DNA of 64,000 nucleotides from contig JBFWRU010000009.1 in NCBI GenBank assembly GCA_050248735.1, forward strand, positions 1 to 64,000, read 5' to 3'. The stretch is from JACKFE01 sp050248735 (GTDB taxonomy: Bacteria > Nitrospirota > Nitrospiria > Nitrospirales > UBA8639). Position numbers and translations under genes: made by a program. This document shows positions 41,783 through 50,838 of the stretch, in pieces. Positions within the stretch are counted from its first letter, which is position 1; every line of letters begins with the position of its first letter. The notes beneath the pieces were generated by a model. The model was not told the origin of the DNA and ran no database searches. It worked only from the letters and a program-made list of their open reading frames with translations.

Positions 41783-42202
41783 TTAAATGAAAAGAGTGGT
41801 TTCAGCGCCCGCACATGCTGACAGGATGGCGGGTAATCCCATCACTTCGTCGACCCCGGCCGCCACCGCTTGAGCATCCACGCCCATATACTCAAGTCCG
41901 GCACTGCACGCAATTAATTTGAATTCGCCCACCTTTTTGGCTTCCTCGAACATTTCCGTGATCAAGGGCACCCGGCGCTCCTTGATCAAACGAGCCACTT
42001 CCGGAGCCTGAGCGGCATATTCCGGCGGAAAGTCCAATTCATTAAGCCGGCCTTCGGCCAGTTTTTTGATCGTCCAGAACAGCAGAATGACCAGCACCTC
42101 TTTCCCCATAGCCGCTGCCGTTAATCCCAACGTCGCGGTCTGATGAAGCTTATCGTAGGTGGCGTTGTGAGCAAAGATGACAAAGCGGGGCTTGGTGGGC
42201 AT
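41783..42202 (-). CDS. DsrE/DsrF-like protein
   Basis: This 139-residue protein matches the DsrE/DsrF/DrsH fold: FVIFAHNATYDKLHQTATLGLTAAAMGKEVLVILLFW at the start and LIACSAGLEYMGVDAQ with a Cys near residue 104. The fold is used in sulfur-relay and peroxiredoxin-like roles. There are no dsr or sox genes nearby, so the partner is unknown. Ribosome binding looks ordinary. It sits between ubiE and the ricT-like gene in the same direction. Confidence 0.8.
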   Translation of the reverse strand: MPTKPRFVIFAHNATYDKLHQTATLGLTAAAMGKEVLVILLFWTIKKLAEGRLNELDFPPEYAAQAPEVARLIKERRVPLITEMFEEAKKVGEFKLIACSAGLEYMGVDAQAVAAGVDEVMGLPAILSACAGAETTLFI

Positions 42203-42244
42203 GATCGCAATACCGGAGAATCCCTCTTTAGGGTTTCAGATCCC

Positions 42245-42976
42245 CTACGCTCCCCGTTTGACCGGACGAATGAGAGGCGGTGGCTTGCGAGGGGAGAGGG
42301 TCCAGCCTTCTTCTTCATAGAGCAAACAACATTTCAGACGACCACAGACCCCAATGCGGTGGCCATCCATATTCCCTTGAGGACCATCCGGGCGTCCCCG
42401 TGGATACACCGGCTTAAAATCCGTTAAAAAACTCGCGCAACAGAGGACGAGGCCACAGGTATCCACCCCACCGAGACGGCCCGCCTCTTCCCGGGTTGAA
42501 ATCTGACGCATCTCAATTCGACAGCCAAAGCGACGGGCCAAGTCTTTCACCAATTGACGGAAATCAATGCGGTCCTCCGCAGTATAGGTGAACGTCAAGG
42601 AGCGACGGGATAAGTTGCCATAGACTTCCACCAATTTCATCCGCAATCCCAGAGCTTCAATGCACTCAAAACAAAAAGCCCTGCCCTCTTCCGCCAAACG
42701 TAGCTGACGCTCAATCGCATGCGTATCGGCTTCAGTCGCTTTCCGTGTGACGCTTCGCATCACCCGCATGGGCGGACTGAAGGGTAAGCGTAGAGGGGCT
42801 TGGTACACTTTCCCATACGTCTGATCCGGCTCCAGATCGAGAATCACCCAATCCCCGACTTTGAGAGAGGAATCTTCCGTGCGGGTTTTCTTGACCTCTC
42901 CCAAATCACGGACTTTTACACCCACCACTGCAATCTCTTCAGGTATAGCTGTTTCCTCATTCATATCCACACTCAT
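42245..42976 (-). CDS. ricT: PSP1-domain RicT/YaaT-like protein
   Basis: The PSP1 domain includes RRFGCRIEMRQISTREEAGRLGGVDTCGLVLCCASFLTDF and GVCGRLKCCLLYEEEGW; Cys residues in GLVLCCA and LKCC likely coordinate an iron-sulfur cluster. In Bacillus, RicT acts with RicA and RicF in mRNA processing control. RicA/RicF homologues are not in the window. An upstream frame extends to 43051; I prefer the start at 42976 (MSVDMNEET). Length is then 243 residues. Confidence 0.82.
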   Translation of the reverse strand: MSVDMNEETAIPEEIAVVGVKVRDLGEVKKTRTEDSSLKVGDWVILDLEPDQTYGKVYQAPLRLPFSPPMRVMRSVTRKATEADTHAIERQLRLAEEGRAFCFECIEALGLRMKLVEVYGNLSRRSLTFTYTAEDRIDFRQLVKDLARRFGCRIEMRQISTREEAGRLGGVDTCGLVLCCASFLTDFKPVYPRGRPDGPQGNMDGHRIGVCGRLKCCLLYEEEGWTLSPRKPPPLIRPVKRGA

Positions 42977-43109
42977 TTCAAAAAGACTCCAAGGCAAAGA
43001 GCAATGCCGGTCATCATACCGAACTTCCCTGGTAAGGCCAAGCCACCCCACTCAGAAAGATGCTCACGCTCATACCGCGCGGGCAGTTCTAGAATAGCCA
43101 AATCCTTGA

Positions 43110-44726
43110 CTATCGCTGCCGTTGTAAAAATGGTGGTGGTGGATGATCCAATTGATAGAGGGTCAACGGCGCCAGTTGATCAGCCAACGAGTGAATACCG
43201 GTTTTCCCGTCTGCTCCCGGGCGAAAGACGTCAAGAGCCTGACCATAATGATACCCGCAACCGATGAGGGCCAAGTCCTCCCGCAGGCTTGCCGGGGGGT
43301 CCCAATGTGCTGTCAGCAAAGCCGTCCTGGCGGGGTTTCGTCCACTAAACATAAAAGACAGGTGATCGGGATACCAATCGGCCCCGCCTGTCGCATAGGA
43401 CACGAACTGTTTCGCCTTGGCGGTTCGGCACAACTCCGTCAGGTATCCATTCGTGAGAAAACCGTTTTCCCCCACCTCCAGCCACTTCCCTGGAGGAGAG
43501 AGACAGGCATACGCGGCGTAACTTCGCACCTCTTTCAGTTGTTGCTGCGAGGCAAAAACGAGAGGAATCGGTCCGTATTGAGCCACAAGCCTGGCAATAA
43601 CCTGATCTCGCAACGCCGACCGCCCATCATTGGTTGGGCCGCTATCCGCATGAACCAGGGTGTTTCTCCCCCTATCCACAATCAGATAGCAATTCCTGGG
43701 TAGATCCACATCACAAGGGTCTTCGCCGAAAAACGGCACGGACACCACTTCCGCTTGACCAACTTTCCAGGTTTCCCCATGGGCCAACTCCTTAACCTGG
43801 GTAAAGCCCAACTCTCGAAGCAGCGACAGATAATCATAATGGAGCGTTTTTTTGTTCCGCCGGCTAGGCACACAAATGGGTATGTCCTTAGGGAGATGAA
43901 ACAAGGTCCGGGGATCCACATGGTCGTCATGGTCGTGCGTGAGAAAAATACATGCCGGTTTTGGGAGTAAATTGACCCACAAGGACGGAACCGGTGATTC
44001 GGCAAACCATGGCATCAGCCAGGGATCGAACCACAAAAAGTGTTCCTGATGCCGGTACATCAGAGCCGCATGTCCGAGATTCACCACGTCCTGATCCTGC
44101 GTCACGGTTCGCCAGGATTCTTCAATAGAGGACTGCAAGGACAGTGACAGACAGTCATGGTCTTTCAACAGGCAAAACAGTTGGGAAAATGCCTGTTCGA
44201 GATCCCGGCCACCGGCCTGAGCCACCGTTCGAATCTCGGCCATGGTATGACGCCCGGTGAGAAACCCCAAAAACTGCCCGACCTTGGCGCTGATCGGACG
44301 CTCAAATCCAAACGGGACGGCTTGCCGGGTCACAGCATTGAAAATCCGAAGGCCGCCATACGTCATGGTCGCAGAAGCGGACGCATTTTTCGGATAGGAC
44401 CAACGAAAGGTCCCATCCGCTTGTCGCCCGCATTGAATATGCCGTTGTAACGGCGGCCGAGAGGCGACCACCTCCGCATAGGCATCCTCCACGCGACGGG
44501 ACAGATCGGGCTCATCGATCGATCCGCGTTTGGCCATAATGTCGCTCATGGCCGTTTCAATTCCGCTCATCATGATGCCGTGGACCTGCTGCAGACTCTG
44601 CACCACTTCCGGGTCTACCCCACCCAGAAACGGAAAGGGTCCAGGAGGCTCGGCACTCTCCAACTGGACCCAGACCCAGGGGGCCAAGCCTACAAACTGT
44701 TTAGCATCAATGGAATCCCAGATCAT
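43110..44726 (-). CDS. Large MBL-fold metallo-hydrolase with PqqD-like segment
   Basis: This 538-residue protein has the metallo-beta-lactamase motif LTHDHDDH (His264-His269 region) and later HADSGPTNDG in its C-terminal half, resembling UlaG-like lactonases. The middle (about residues 130-195) has FERPISAKVGQFLGFLTGRHTMAEIRTVAQ, a PqqD/RRE-like winged-helix pattern. The N-terminal 100 residues are not recognised. PqqB is an MBL protein and PqqD binds peptide leaders, so a RiPP-tailoring role is possible but unproven; there is no precursor peptide beside it. The first ATG (44726) is used; the TTG before it is an alternative. Confidence 0.75.
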   Translation of the reverse strand: MIWDSIDAKQFVGLAPWVWVQLESAEPPGPFPFLGGVDPEVVQSLQQVHGIMMSGIETAMSDIMAKRGSIDEPDLSRRVEDAYAEVVASRPPLQRHIQCGRQADGTFRWSYPKNASASATMTYGGLRIFNAVTRQAVPFGFERPISAKVGQFLGFLTGRHTMAEIRTVAQAGGRDLEQAFSQLFCLLKDHDCLSLSLQSSIEESWRTVTQDQDVVNLGHAALMYRHQEHFLWFDPWLMPWFAESPVPSLWVNLLPKPACIFLTHDHDDHVDPRTLFHLPKDIPICVPSRRNKKTLHYDYLSLLRELGFTQVKELAHGETWKVGQAEVVSVPFFGEDPCDVDLPRNCYLIVDRGRNTLVHADSGPTNDGRSALRDQVIARLVAQYGPIPLVFASQQQLKEVRSYAAYACLSPPGKWLEVGENGFLTNGYLTELCRTAKAKQFVSYATGGADWYPDHLSFMFSGRNPARTALLTAHWDPPASLREDLALIGCGYHYGQALDVFRPGADGKTGIHSLADQLAPLTLYQLDHPPPPFLQRQR

Positions 44727-44786
44727 CAATAAGACCGGTCTATACGTTTGGAGAAATCCTACTGGCTTCTAGAACCAGGGATCTTC

Positions 44787-45197
44787 CTACTGAAGTTGCA
44801 CCGTCGGTTCATACAATATTTGAATGGTGTTATTATCCGGATCAGCCAGATAGAAAGAAAAGCTGCCGTCCCGATGTTTTCGCAAGGGTTTGACGATGGT
44901 CACACCCTGTTGGGAGATTTCCTTGAAAAAATCCTCCACATCTTCAGGAGAGGCCATGAGAAATCCAAGATGATCCAACGGGTGGAGGTGGGAGGGCGCA
45001 AGCTGGCTCAGATCATCTTTAGGGTATTGGTGCAAGGCCAAATTATCCAGACCCGTACTCAAGTAGATGTTTTCTTCATCCGGGTGCCACACCACCTTCA
45101 TCCCGAATATCTGCTCGTAAAAGCTTCGAGAGACTTGAATATTCCTCACTCTCAAAGCCAAATGCCGTAACCCCCAGTTCCTCCTCGGCTTATCCAA
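44787..45197 (-). CDS. VOC-family (glyoxalase/dioxygenase-like) protein
   Basis: The sequence RHLALRVRNIQVSRSFYEQIFGMKVV is the typical start of a VOC domain, and HLGFLMASPEDVEDFFKEI and FYLADPDNNTIQILYEP follow. Metal-binding positions are His and Glu. Length is 136 residues. The reaction is not readable; the group includes glyoxalase I and antibiotic-binding proteins. It precedes the MBL gene in the same direction. Confidence 0.85.
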   Translation of the reverse strand: MDKPRRNWGLRHLALRVRNIQVSRSFYEQIFGMKVVWHPDEENIYLSTGLDNLALHQYPKDDLSQLAPSHLHPLDHLGFLMASPEDVEDFFKEISQQGVTIVKPLRKHRDGSFSFYLADPDNNTIQILYEPTVQLQ

Positions 45198-45377
45198 TTT
45201 GAGGTTGTCCTTTCTCTCCGTACGCCATTTGCCTCACCTAAACCAAGCTGGTTGGGCATCTTACCCAGGACCTTCCGAGGGAGCAAGTTCAGCTCGGATG
45301 ATCATTTATGGTATTTTGTCTCATAGAAACATCCAGGCGAATAATGGCGTTATTGAACTTTGCTACCAGGAGGACAT

Positions 45378-46244
45378 ATGTACCGATCTTCAGTGAACAC
45401 ATGGGGAACTCTATTGATGGGAAGTTTCCTGAGTCTCGTCTCGGCGGGAATGACTTCCAGCGTTCTGGCTGCCGATTCCCCGACGACAGAAATCATCAGT
45501 CCCAAAGACGGCGCGCCTCTGATCTTTATCCCCGCTGGAACCTTCCCCATGGGAGTCCCTCAGGGAGCCCGTGACGGTGGAACCGATGAGCGGCCCAATC
45601 ATACTGTCTTTGTTGACGGGTTCTACATAGACAAATACGAAGTAACCAATGGCCGATATCTGCAATTCGTAACCGAGACCGGCCACCGGAGCCCTCAACA
45701 CCCCACCGACCCCACCAAAAACCTTTGGCAGGGAAATATGATGCCGGAGTCCATCACCAATCTCCCTGTCATTAATGTTGATTGGTATGACGCCGAAGCC
45801 TATTGCCAATGGGCGGACAGACGTCTTCCAACCGAAGCCGAATGGGAAAAAGCCGCCAAAGGCGCCAATGATTGGCGGTTTCCCTGGGGAAATGTGGAGC
45901 CCACCAATGAACATCTGAATTTCGGCCAGGTGTGGCGGGGAGAAGCCACACTCGTTCAAGTGGGCATCTATGAAAAGGGCAAAAGCCCCTATGGTGTTTA
46001 TGACGTAGCGGGCAACGTGTGGGAATGGGTGGCTGATTGGTACGACCCGGATTATTATCAAAAAAGTCCCGAACGGAATCCCAAAGGCCCGGTGACGGGG
46101 CAGGACAAGTCCATTCGCAGCTCAGGGTGGCAAGTGGAAACACCACAGGTGCGCATTTTCACGAGGATTAAAAGCAAACCGACGGACCGGAACCATTCCA
46201 CGGGATTCCGGTGCGCCATGGACGTCTCGTCCTCTTCATCTTAA
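45378..46244 (+). CDS. Formylglycine-generating-enzyme-like (SUMF1/EgtB fold) secreted protein
   Basis: A signal segment (TWGTLLMGSFLSLVSAGMTSSVLA) precedes an FGE-sulfatase domain: FIPAGTFPMG, HTVFVDGFYIDKYEVTNGRYLQFV, NLPVINVDWYDAEAYCQWADRRLPTEAEWEKAAKG and YDVAGNVWEWVADWY. The usual catalytic Cys pair of FGE is not obvious at the C-terminus (SIRSSGWQVETPQ instead of RGGSW), so it is probably a non-catalytic or divergent member. AGGAGGACAT precedes the ATG. It is exported, probably periplasmic. Confidence 0.85.
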   Translation: MYRSSVNTWGTLLMGSFLSLVSAGMTSSVLAADSPTTEIISPKDGAPLIFIPAGTFPMGVPQGARDGGTDERPNHTVFVDGFYIDKYEVTNGRYLQFVTETGHRSPQHPTDPTKNLWQGNMMPESITNLPVINVDWYDAEAYCQWADRRLPTEAEWEKAAKGANDWRFPWGNVEPTNEHLNFGQVWRGEATLVQVGIYEKGKSPYGVYDVAGNVWEWVADWYDPDYYQKSPERNPKGPVTGQDKSIRSSGWQVETPQVRIFTRIKSKPTDRNHSTGFRCAMDVSSSSS

Positions 46245-46271
46245 ACCTGCACAAACGACCTCTGGTATCTC

Positions 46272-47135
46272 GTGTCTGTCCAACCTTCATCATCCGGCTT
46301 TCAGGGACTCCGAGTTGGAGCCCTGGAAAGCCGCATGGCTTCCGAAATGACACGCCTCATTACCCGACATGGAGGCGTGCCCCATGTGGCCCCATCCATG
46401 CAAGAACTTCCGCTATCTGAAAATCCGGAAGCCTTAACATTTGGAGAGGCCTTGATTGCCGGCAGCATCGATATGCTTCTGCTCCTGACCGGAGCCGGTT
46501 TCCGAACCCTCCTTGATGTCCTACAGACCCGGTTTCCCCTCCAGACCGTGCTGGATGCCTTGAAACAAACCACTTTGGTCACACGAGGGCCCAAACCCAT
46601 TTCGGTGTTAAAAGAAGTAGGTCTGGCTCCCCACATCATGGTTCCTGAACCCAACACCTGGAAAGATATTCTCGATACGTTCGATCGGAACAAACCGGAA
46701 GGGTTGAAAGGTATTCGACTGGCCGTTCAGGAATATGGGACACGCAATGAAGAATTGTTAACCGGATTGACTGACCGCGGGGCTTGCGTCATTCCTGTAC
46801 CGGTCTACCGCTGGACCCTGCCTCATGATGTGCAACCGTTGAAGGAGTTGTTACATGCCGTATCTCAGGACCACATCGATGTCTTGCTGATCACCAACGC
46901 TGTTCAAGTCGATCACGTGCTGAAGGTCTTGGAAGATGATGCCCGGATTGAACAGTTTCGCAAGGCCCTCCACCGGATGGTCGTCGCATCCATCGGACCG
47001 GTGGCCAGCGAACGTCTTCGCCAATATCAATTCCCGGTGGATATTGAACCTTCCCATTCCAAAATGGGGATTTTGGTGAAAGAAACCAGTCAAGCCGCTC
47101 AAACCCTCCTGGCGGATAAACGTCAAACAAACTAG
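46272..47135 (+). CDS. hemD: Uroporphyrinogen-III synthase-like protein
   Basis: The order LRVGALESRMASEMTRLITRHGG, then GSIDMLLLLTGAGFRTLLDVL, TTLVTRGPKPISVLKEVGL and ASIGPVASERLRQYQFPVDIEPSHSKMGILV matches the two-domain HemD fold. HemD closes the tetrapyrrole ring to uroporphyrinogen III for heme, cobalamin and siroheme. Motif conservation in the family is low, so the assignment is moderate. The start is GTG 46272 and the length 287. No other hem gene is adjacent. Confidence 0.75.
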   Translation: MSVQPSSSGFQGLRVGALESRMASEMTRLITRHGGVPHVAPSMQELPLSENPEALTFGEALIAGSIDMLLLLTGAGFRTLLDVLQTRFPLQTVLDALKQTTLVTRGPKPISVLKEVGLAPHIMVPEPNTWKDILDTFDRNKPEGLKGIRLAVQEYGTRNEELLTGLTDRGACVIPVPVYRWTLPHDVQPLKELLHAVSQDHIDVLLITNAVQVDHVLKVLEDDARIEQFRKALHRMVVASIGPVASERLRQYQFPVDIEPSHSKMGILVKETSQAAQTLLADKRQTN

Positions 47136-47259
47136 AACTGGCCATATGTGAACGGTTATTGCCCTGCGTTTCTTCGGGGAAGGGACCATCCGGATTCATT
47201 GCGGACTCTGCCGGTCGACCGGTCCACTCTGCAGTCCCGCTTCGTTCATCAAGAGTACA

Positions 47260-48468
47260 GTGAATCCTTCCGAGTCGGTTATCATGAAGTACAATAATCC
47301 TGAAAACCCGGACCCCCGTTCTGTCCTCCATCCTTTCGATATGCCACCATTCATTCAAAAATTCTGGGATCTCACCCAATCGGATGTTTTCAAGCCCTTT
47401 CTCCCCGCCGTGTTCTTTTTTGCCGGGGTCACGTATGACTCCGTCACGCTGACCCGCATCGATCGGTTGTTCGACAATCTCATTCTCCTTCTCTACCTCT
47501 CCATCCTGGGTGCCTTGGTGATTTTGACCGGTCGTTTTCAATTGGGACTCATTCCGCAAGCCATTCCATCTCCTTCCAGGAGCATACTCTCTCTGATTCA
47601 TCAGGCTCGTCCGCATTTCGATAAGGCCTTGCAGTTTCTGCTGGGAGGATTATTCAGCGCGTACGCCATTCTCTATTCGCAAAGCGCCTCATTGACCACC
47701 ACATCCATCTTTTTAGGCCTTATCGTTCTGCTGCTGGTCAGCAATGAATTTCTTCGCAATCGGTATTCCAGCATCAAGATGATCATGGCCCTGTATGCCC
47801 TGGTCACCCTGAGTTTTTTGACATTTTTCCTGCCGGTGGTCACGGGATGGATGAATGCCTGGGTCTTTATGACTGGAGCCGTGCTGTCCGGATTCATTGT
47901 GTGGAAAATCGTGAGACTCATTCTGGCGGGAATCCCTGATATCTCGATGAAAGCCCCTATTTATCTCTGCCTGCCGGCGTTCCTGGTCATTGGCCTCTGC
48001 TCGGCTTTGTATTTTTTAAACTGGATTCCACCGATTCCCCTCTCTATGAAATTTGGCGGCTTCTACCACCATATTGAAAAAACAGGCGAGAAGTATCATC
48101 TCACGTTCGAAGAAGGTCCGTGGTATGTCATTGGACAACACTCCGATCATGTGGCCGGAACGGATCATCCCGTGTTCGCCTTTACCTCGGTGTTTGCCCC
48201 GGTGTCCCTCCACACGACGGTGTTTCATCATTGGCAATGGAAATCCCATCAGGACTCGGCGTCGTTTTCAACCACGGACCGCATTCCCGTGACCATTTCC
48301 GGCGGACGAGAACATGGATATCGCATGTATACGATGAAACAACATCTCCTGCCAGGTGAATGGCGCGTGAACGTGGAAACGGAAGACGGTCGCACGATCG
48401 GTCGCATTCATCTTCAGGTGGATAATTTGCATGCTTCATCTTCTTCCCTGACAACCATCACACGATAA
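47260..48468 (+). CDS. DUF2914 membrane protein
   Basis: The N-terminal 250 residues hold about seven hydrophobic helices (VFKPFLPAVFFFAGVTYDSV, LILLLYLSILGALVIL and others). The soluble C-terminal region (about 290-395) has VFAFTSVFAPVSLHTTVFHHWQW and LLPGEWRVNVETEDGRTIGRIHLQV, the DUF2914 pattern. The function of the family is unknown. Membrane topology places the C-terminal domain outside or in the periplasm. An in-frame ATG at residue 9 (47284) is also possible. Confidence 0.85.
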   Translation: MNPSESVIMKYNNPENPDPRSVLHPFDMPPFIQKFWDLTQSDVFKPFLPAVFFFAGVTYDSVTLTRIDRLFDNLILLLYLSILGALVILTGRFQLGLIPQAIPSPSRSILSLIHQARPHFDKALQFLLGGLFSAYAILYSQSASLTTTSIFLGLIVLLLVSNEFLRNRYSSIKMIMALYALVTLSFLTFFLPVVTGWMNAWVFMTGAVLSGFIVWKIVRLILAGIPDISMKAPIYLCLPAFLVIGLCSALYFLNWIPPIPLSMKFGGFYHHIEKTGEKYHLTFEEGPWYVIGQHSDHVAGTDHPVFAFTSVFAPVSLHTTVFHHWQWKSHQDSASFSTTDRIPVTISGGREHGYRMYTMKQHLLPGEWRVNVETEDGRTIGRIHLQVDNLHASSSSLTTITR

Positions 48469-48825
48469 GCATCAAGGAAAATTTTTCATGACAGAGACCA
48501 TTCAGCAAATGGAAAAAGTTTTGTCTGTTGTATCTTCCAAAAAATAAATTTCATTTTTTTCTGGAAATAAACTTTCAATCGTTGTAGTATGATTTGATAG
48601 CATCATGTGGATGAAACGAAACACCTCCCATCTGACATACTTCCCTCTACGATATTGCCTTCACTATTTTCTTGTTCATCTTTCTGAGAGACCAACCGAA
48701 TATCTGTACTAATCCATACGGTGAGGATCGGCCAGACCTTGGCAGATCCTTGTGTGATCGACTCACGAGAGATGGCTTCAGATAAGACTTCTCATCATTA
48801 ATGATTCAGAAAGGGGGTGAGCGCA
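48469..48825 (+). other. Leader region of the histone-like gene, with a tiny possible ORF
   Basis: This 357-nt region lacks a clear gene. A 19-residue frame (48488-48547, MTETIQQMEKVLSVVSSKK) has AAGGAAA at about 8 nt but is too short to judge. The rest is AT-rich with several possible -10 elements, and likely holds the promoter for the basic protein at 48826. Confidence 0.35.
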
Positions 48826-48966
48826 TTGGCGACAGCAAAGAAGAAAGCGCCGGCCAAGAAGAAAGCAGCCAAGAAACCGGCAGCCACAAAGAAAGCCGCG
48901 GCCAAGAAACCAGCGGCCAAAAAGAAAGCTCCAGCAAAGAAAAAAGCCGCAACCAAAAAACGGTAA
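48826..48966 (+). CDS. Histone-H1-like Lys/Ala/Pro-rich basic protein (46 aa)
   Basis: A TTG at 48826 with AAGGGGGTGA five nt upstream opens a frame encoding repeats of KKKAPAKKKAAKKPAA type, ending KKR-stop (48964-48966). Composition is almost entirely Lys, Ala, Pro and Thr, like bacterial H1-like/AlgP-type tails, so it likely binds DNA or RNA electrostatically. It is easy to miss because it is short and has a TTG start; the overlapping frame from 48801 yields no such composition. A perfect terminator follows. Function is inferred from composition only. Confidence 0.8.
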   Translation: MATAKKKAPAKKKAAKKPAATKKAAAKKPAAKKKAPAKKKAATKKR

Positions 48967-48987
48967 CGGTTTTTGCAAACTGGGCAT

Positions 48988-49026
48988 AACGCCGGATGGA
49001 CTCACCTCCATCCGGCGTTTTCTTTA
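48988..49026 (+). terminator. Rho-independent terminator
   Basis: AACGCCGGATGGA (48988-49000) and TCCATCCGGCGTT (49007-49019) form a perfect 13-bp stem with a CTCACC loop, followed by TTCTTT. It ends the histone-like gene transcript. Confidence 0.9.
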
Positions 49027-49199
49027 CCCAATGTCCGCTTTCACGAGTCCTCCCGCTAGTAGCACTCCTCTCTCCAAACCCTCTGTCTTTTCCTCTTTGT
49101 TGATCAGCAAGGCTTGACTCGGAAAATCATCACCTGGAATGATCGGAGAGTCGGTACCGTCTGTATTTTCACTAATGACTCAATTGATGAGGGGGTTTC

Positions 49200-50138
49200 A
49201 TGGCACTTCACGCACCGGTTTTCTTTCTGGTCCTTCTTTTTAGCCTTTCACCTCTGACCCAAGAGGGTGGACATGGGATATCCGTAGTCTTGGCGGAAGA
49301 GGGGAGCGCTCATTCTTCCCATTCACCCCAGGCTTCGACTTCCGACCCCGCTCAAACACCATCGGCCGACCCCTCGAAAAAGACCGGCACCAACACATCG
49401 GTTGCCGATCAGGAAAAAGCCAGGAAGGAGCTTGAGGCGTTACGGCAGAAGCCTGAGGAATTTCGGACTCTCGTGCTTGGTGTTCAGGTATTCTTAGGAC
49501 GATTTGGGTATGGAGTCGGCCCGTATCACGGAACATTGGATCAACAAACCAAGAATGCCCTCAAAGCCTATCAGAAGCATATCGGGCTGGAACCCACGGG
49601 CGACATTGATTATGCCACCCTGAAAAGTTTGACCCAGGACGATCAGGTCCTCAATCGGGTCATTCCCTATCTCCCTCCGTATGCGATTAAAGCCGGGGAT
49701 TGGGAAAATGTGGTGGAAGTGCAGGGCAGTTGGATGCTCAAGGAAGGCAATACCGATGATGTCCTGGAAACCAGCCGTATCCTCTGCTTGAAAACTCTTG
49801 GCCGATGTATCGATTCGACAGCTTCACTCGTCAACAGCACGGTTCCCACGATGAGAGCTCATACGGACATTTACGATATTAAAGAATGGGACGAACATCA
49901 AATCGTCTCGCATCCCTACGAAGGGGAACCATGCGCGGTGAGTATTCTCCGAATTTTCCGAAAACCCCTCATGGTCACTCGCTTTGTGTCCACTCACAGT
50001 AATCCGTCCACCTGTCGAAATGTGAAATCCGCTGATCACCAATATGTGTTGGAAGACGGCCCAAAAATTTACCAAATTCTGAAAACCCAAAAAGCCAAGG
50101 CCATTCAGGAAATTCTGCAAGTGAAGCGTGAGGAGTAA
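49200..50138 (+). CDS. Secreted peptidoglycan-binding-domain protein
   Basis: A signal peptide (FFLVLLFSLSPL, cleavage near residue 25-30) precedes a disordered Ser/Thr/Ala-rich linker and then a PG_binding_1 domain (about 95-145): VFLGRFGYGVGPYHGTLDQQTKNALKAYQKHIGLEPTGDIDYATL. The C-terminal half (about 160-312) has four cysteines (SRILCLKTLGRCID, EPCAVS, PSTCRN), suggesting disulfides in the periplasm. No catalytic motif is seen. It probably binds the cell wall as a structural or regulatory protein. Confidence 0.82.
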   Translation: MALHAPVFFLVLLFSLSPLTQEGGHGISVVLAEEGSAHSSHSPQASTSDPAQTPSADPSKKTGTNTSVADQEKARKELEALRQKPEEFRTLVLGVQVFLGRFGYGVGPYHGTLDQQTKNALKAYQKHIGLEPTGDIDYATLKSLTQDDQVLNRVIPYLPPYAIKAGDWENVVEVQGSWMLKEGNTDDVLETSRILCLKTLGRCIDSTASLVNSTVPTMRAHTDIYDIKEWDEHQIVSHPYEGEPCAVSILRIFRKPLMVTRFVSTHSNPSTCRNVKSADHQYVLEDGPKIYQILKTQKAKAIQEILQVKREE

Positions 50139-50213
50139 GTCGTAAAGAGTCAGGAATGAGGAGAAAAGCCAACATCTTTTCCTTTCATACTGTCCCAGCT
50201 CTGAACAAGTTTC

Positions 50214-50564
50214 CTATTTTGGCCTGGAACGGAACATCCATGAAAAATACAAGCCCGCCACCGCAATAGTGAACAGTTGAATGGTTTGCAGAACCGGACT
50301 TCGCTGAGCCCCTTCAATCGGCGGTGAGAGGATAAAGTGAAATCCCAAAAATTCCAGAGGCTGATCCGGAGGCGTCTGCCAGGGCGGGAACAACACAGCC
50401 ACAATCAACGAGCCAACCATGATATAGAGAATGCGCAGATTCAGGGATTCTTCAGGGACAGCCGGGTCCGGGGACTTATCCGCTCGGGACCCGCATTTGG
50501 GGCAAAACCGTCCTCGAGCATCCATGTCATAGCCACAAGACGGGCAGGCCTTGGTATCACGCAT
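50214..50564 (-). CDS. Zinc-ribbon membrane protein
   Basis: The N-terminus has CPSCGYDM-N7-CPKCGS, a four-Cys zinc ribbon (residues 7-28). Two hydrophobic helices follow (LRILYIMVGSLIVAVLF and LQTIQLFTIAVAGLYFSWMF). Start 50564 is chosen for AAAAGGAGTGTGCAA, which gives a normal ribosome-binding spacing; an upstream frame reaches 50609. The function is unknown. It resembles small zinc-ribbon-TM proteins found in many bacteria. Confidence 0.75.
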   Translation of the reverse strand: MRDTKACPSCGYDMDARGRFCPKCGSRADKSPDPAVPEESLNLRILYIMVGSLIVAVLFPPWQTPPDQPLEFLGFHFILSPPIEGAQRSPVLQTIQLFTIAVAGLYFSWMFRSRPK

Positions 50565-50838
50565 TTGCACACTCCTTTTCACAGGTCCCGGACCGGTTTT
50601 ATCTCTCATCTTGCCGCGATCGCGTTTATTCGTCCAGTCCTCAATGAGCCTTCGATTTGACTCAATTCCAATTTCATTTTTATAATTTCATGTAATCGAT
50701 TTCTCAGTGACCTTTTCACATCCAGTTCCTTCTTGCGTTTTTGACTGTCTTATCACCTAGCCCTCGGGCAGGCAGGAACGCCCGGGTACAGATGTTCCTC
50801 GGTATCCTGACTATCATTCCATCCACAAAGGAGATGAT

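Noticed and set aside
48801..48989. A 62-codon frame across the histone-like gene
   Set aside because: It is the wrong frame; the TTG frame with a good ribosome binding site and H1-like composition explains the region.
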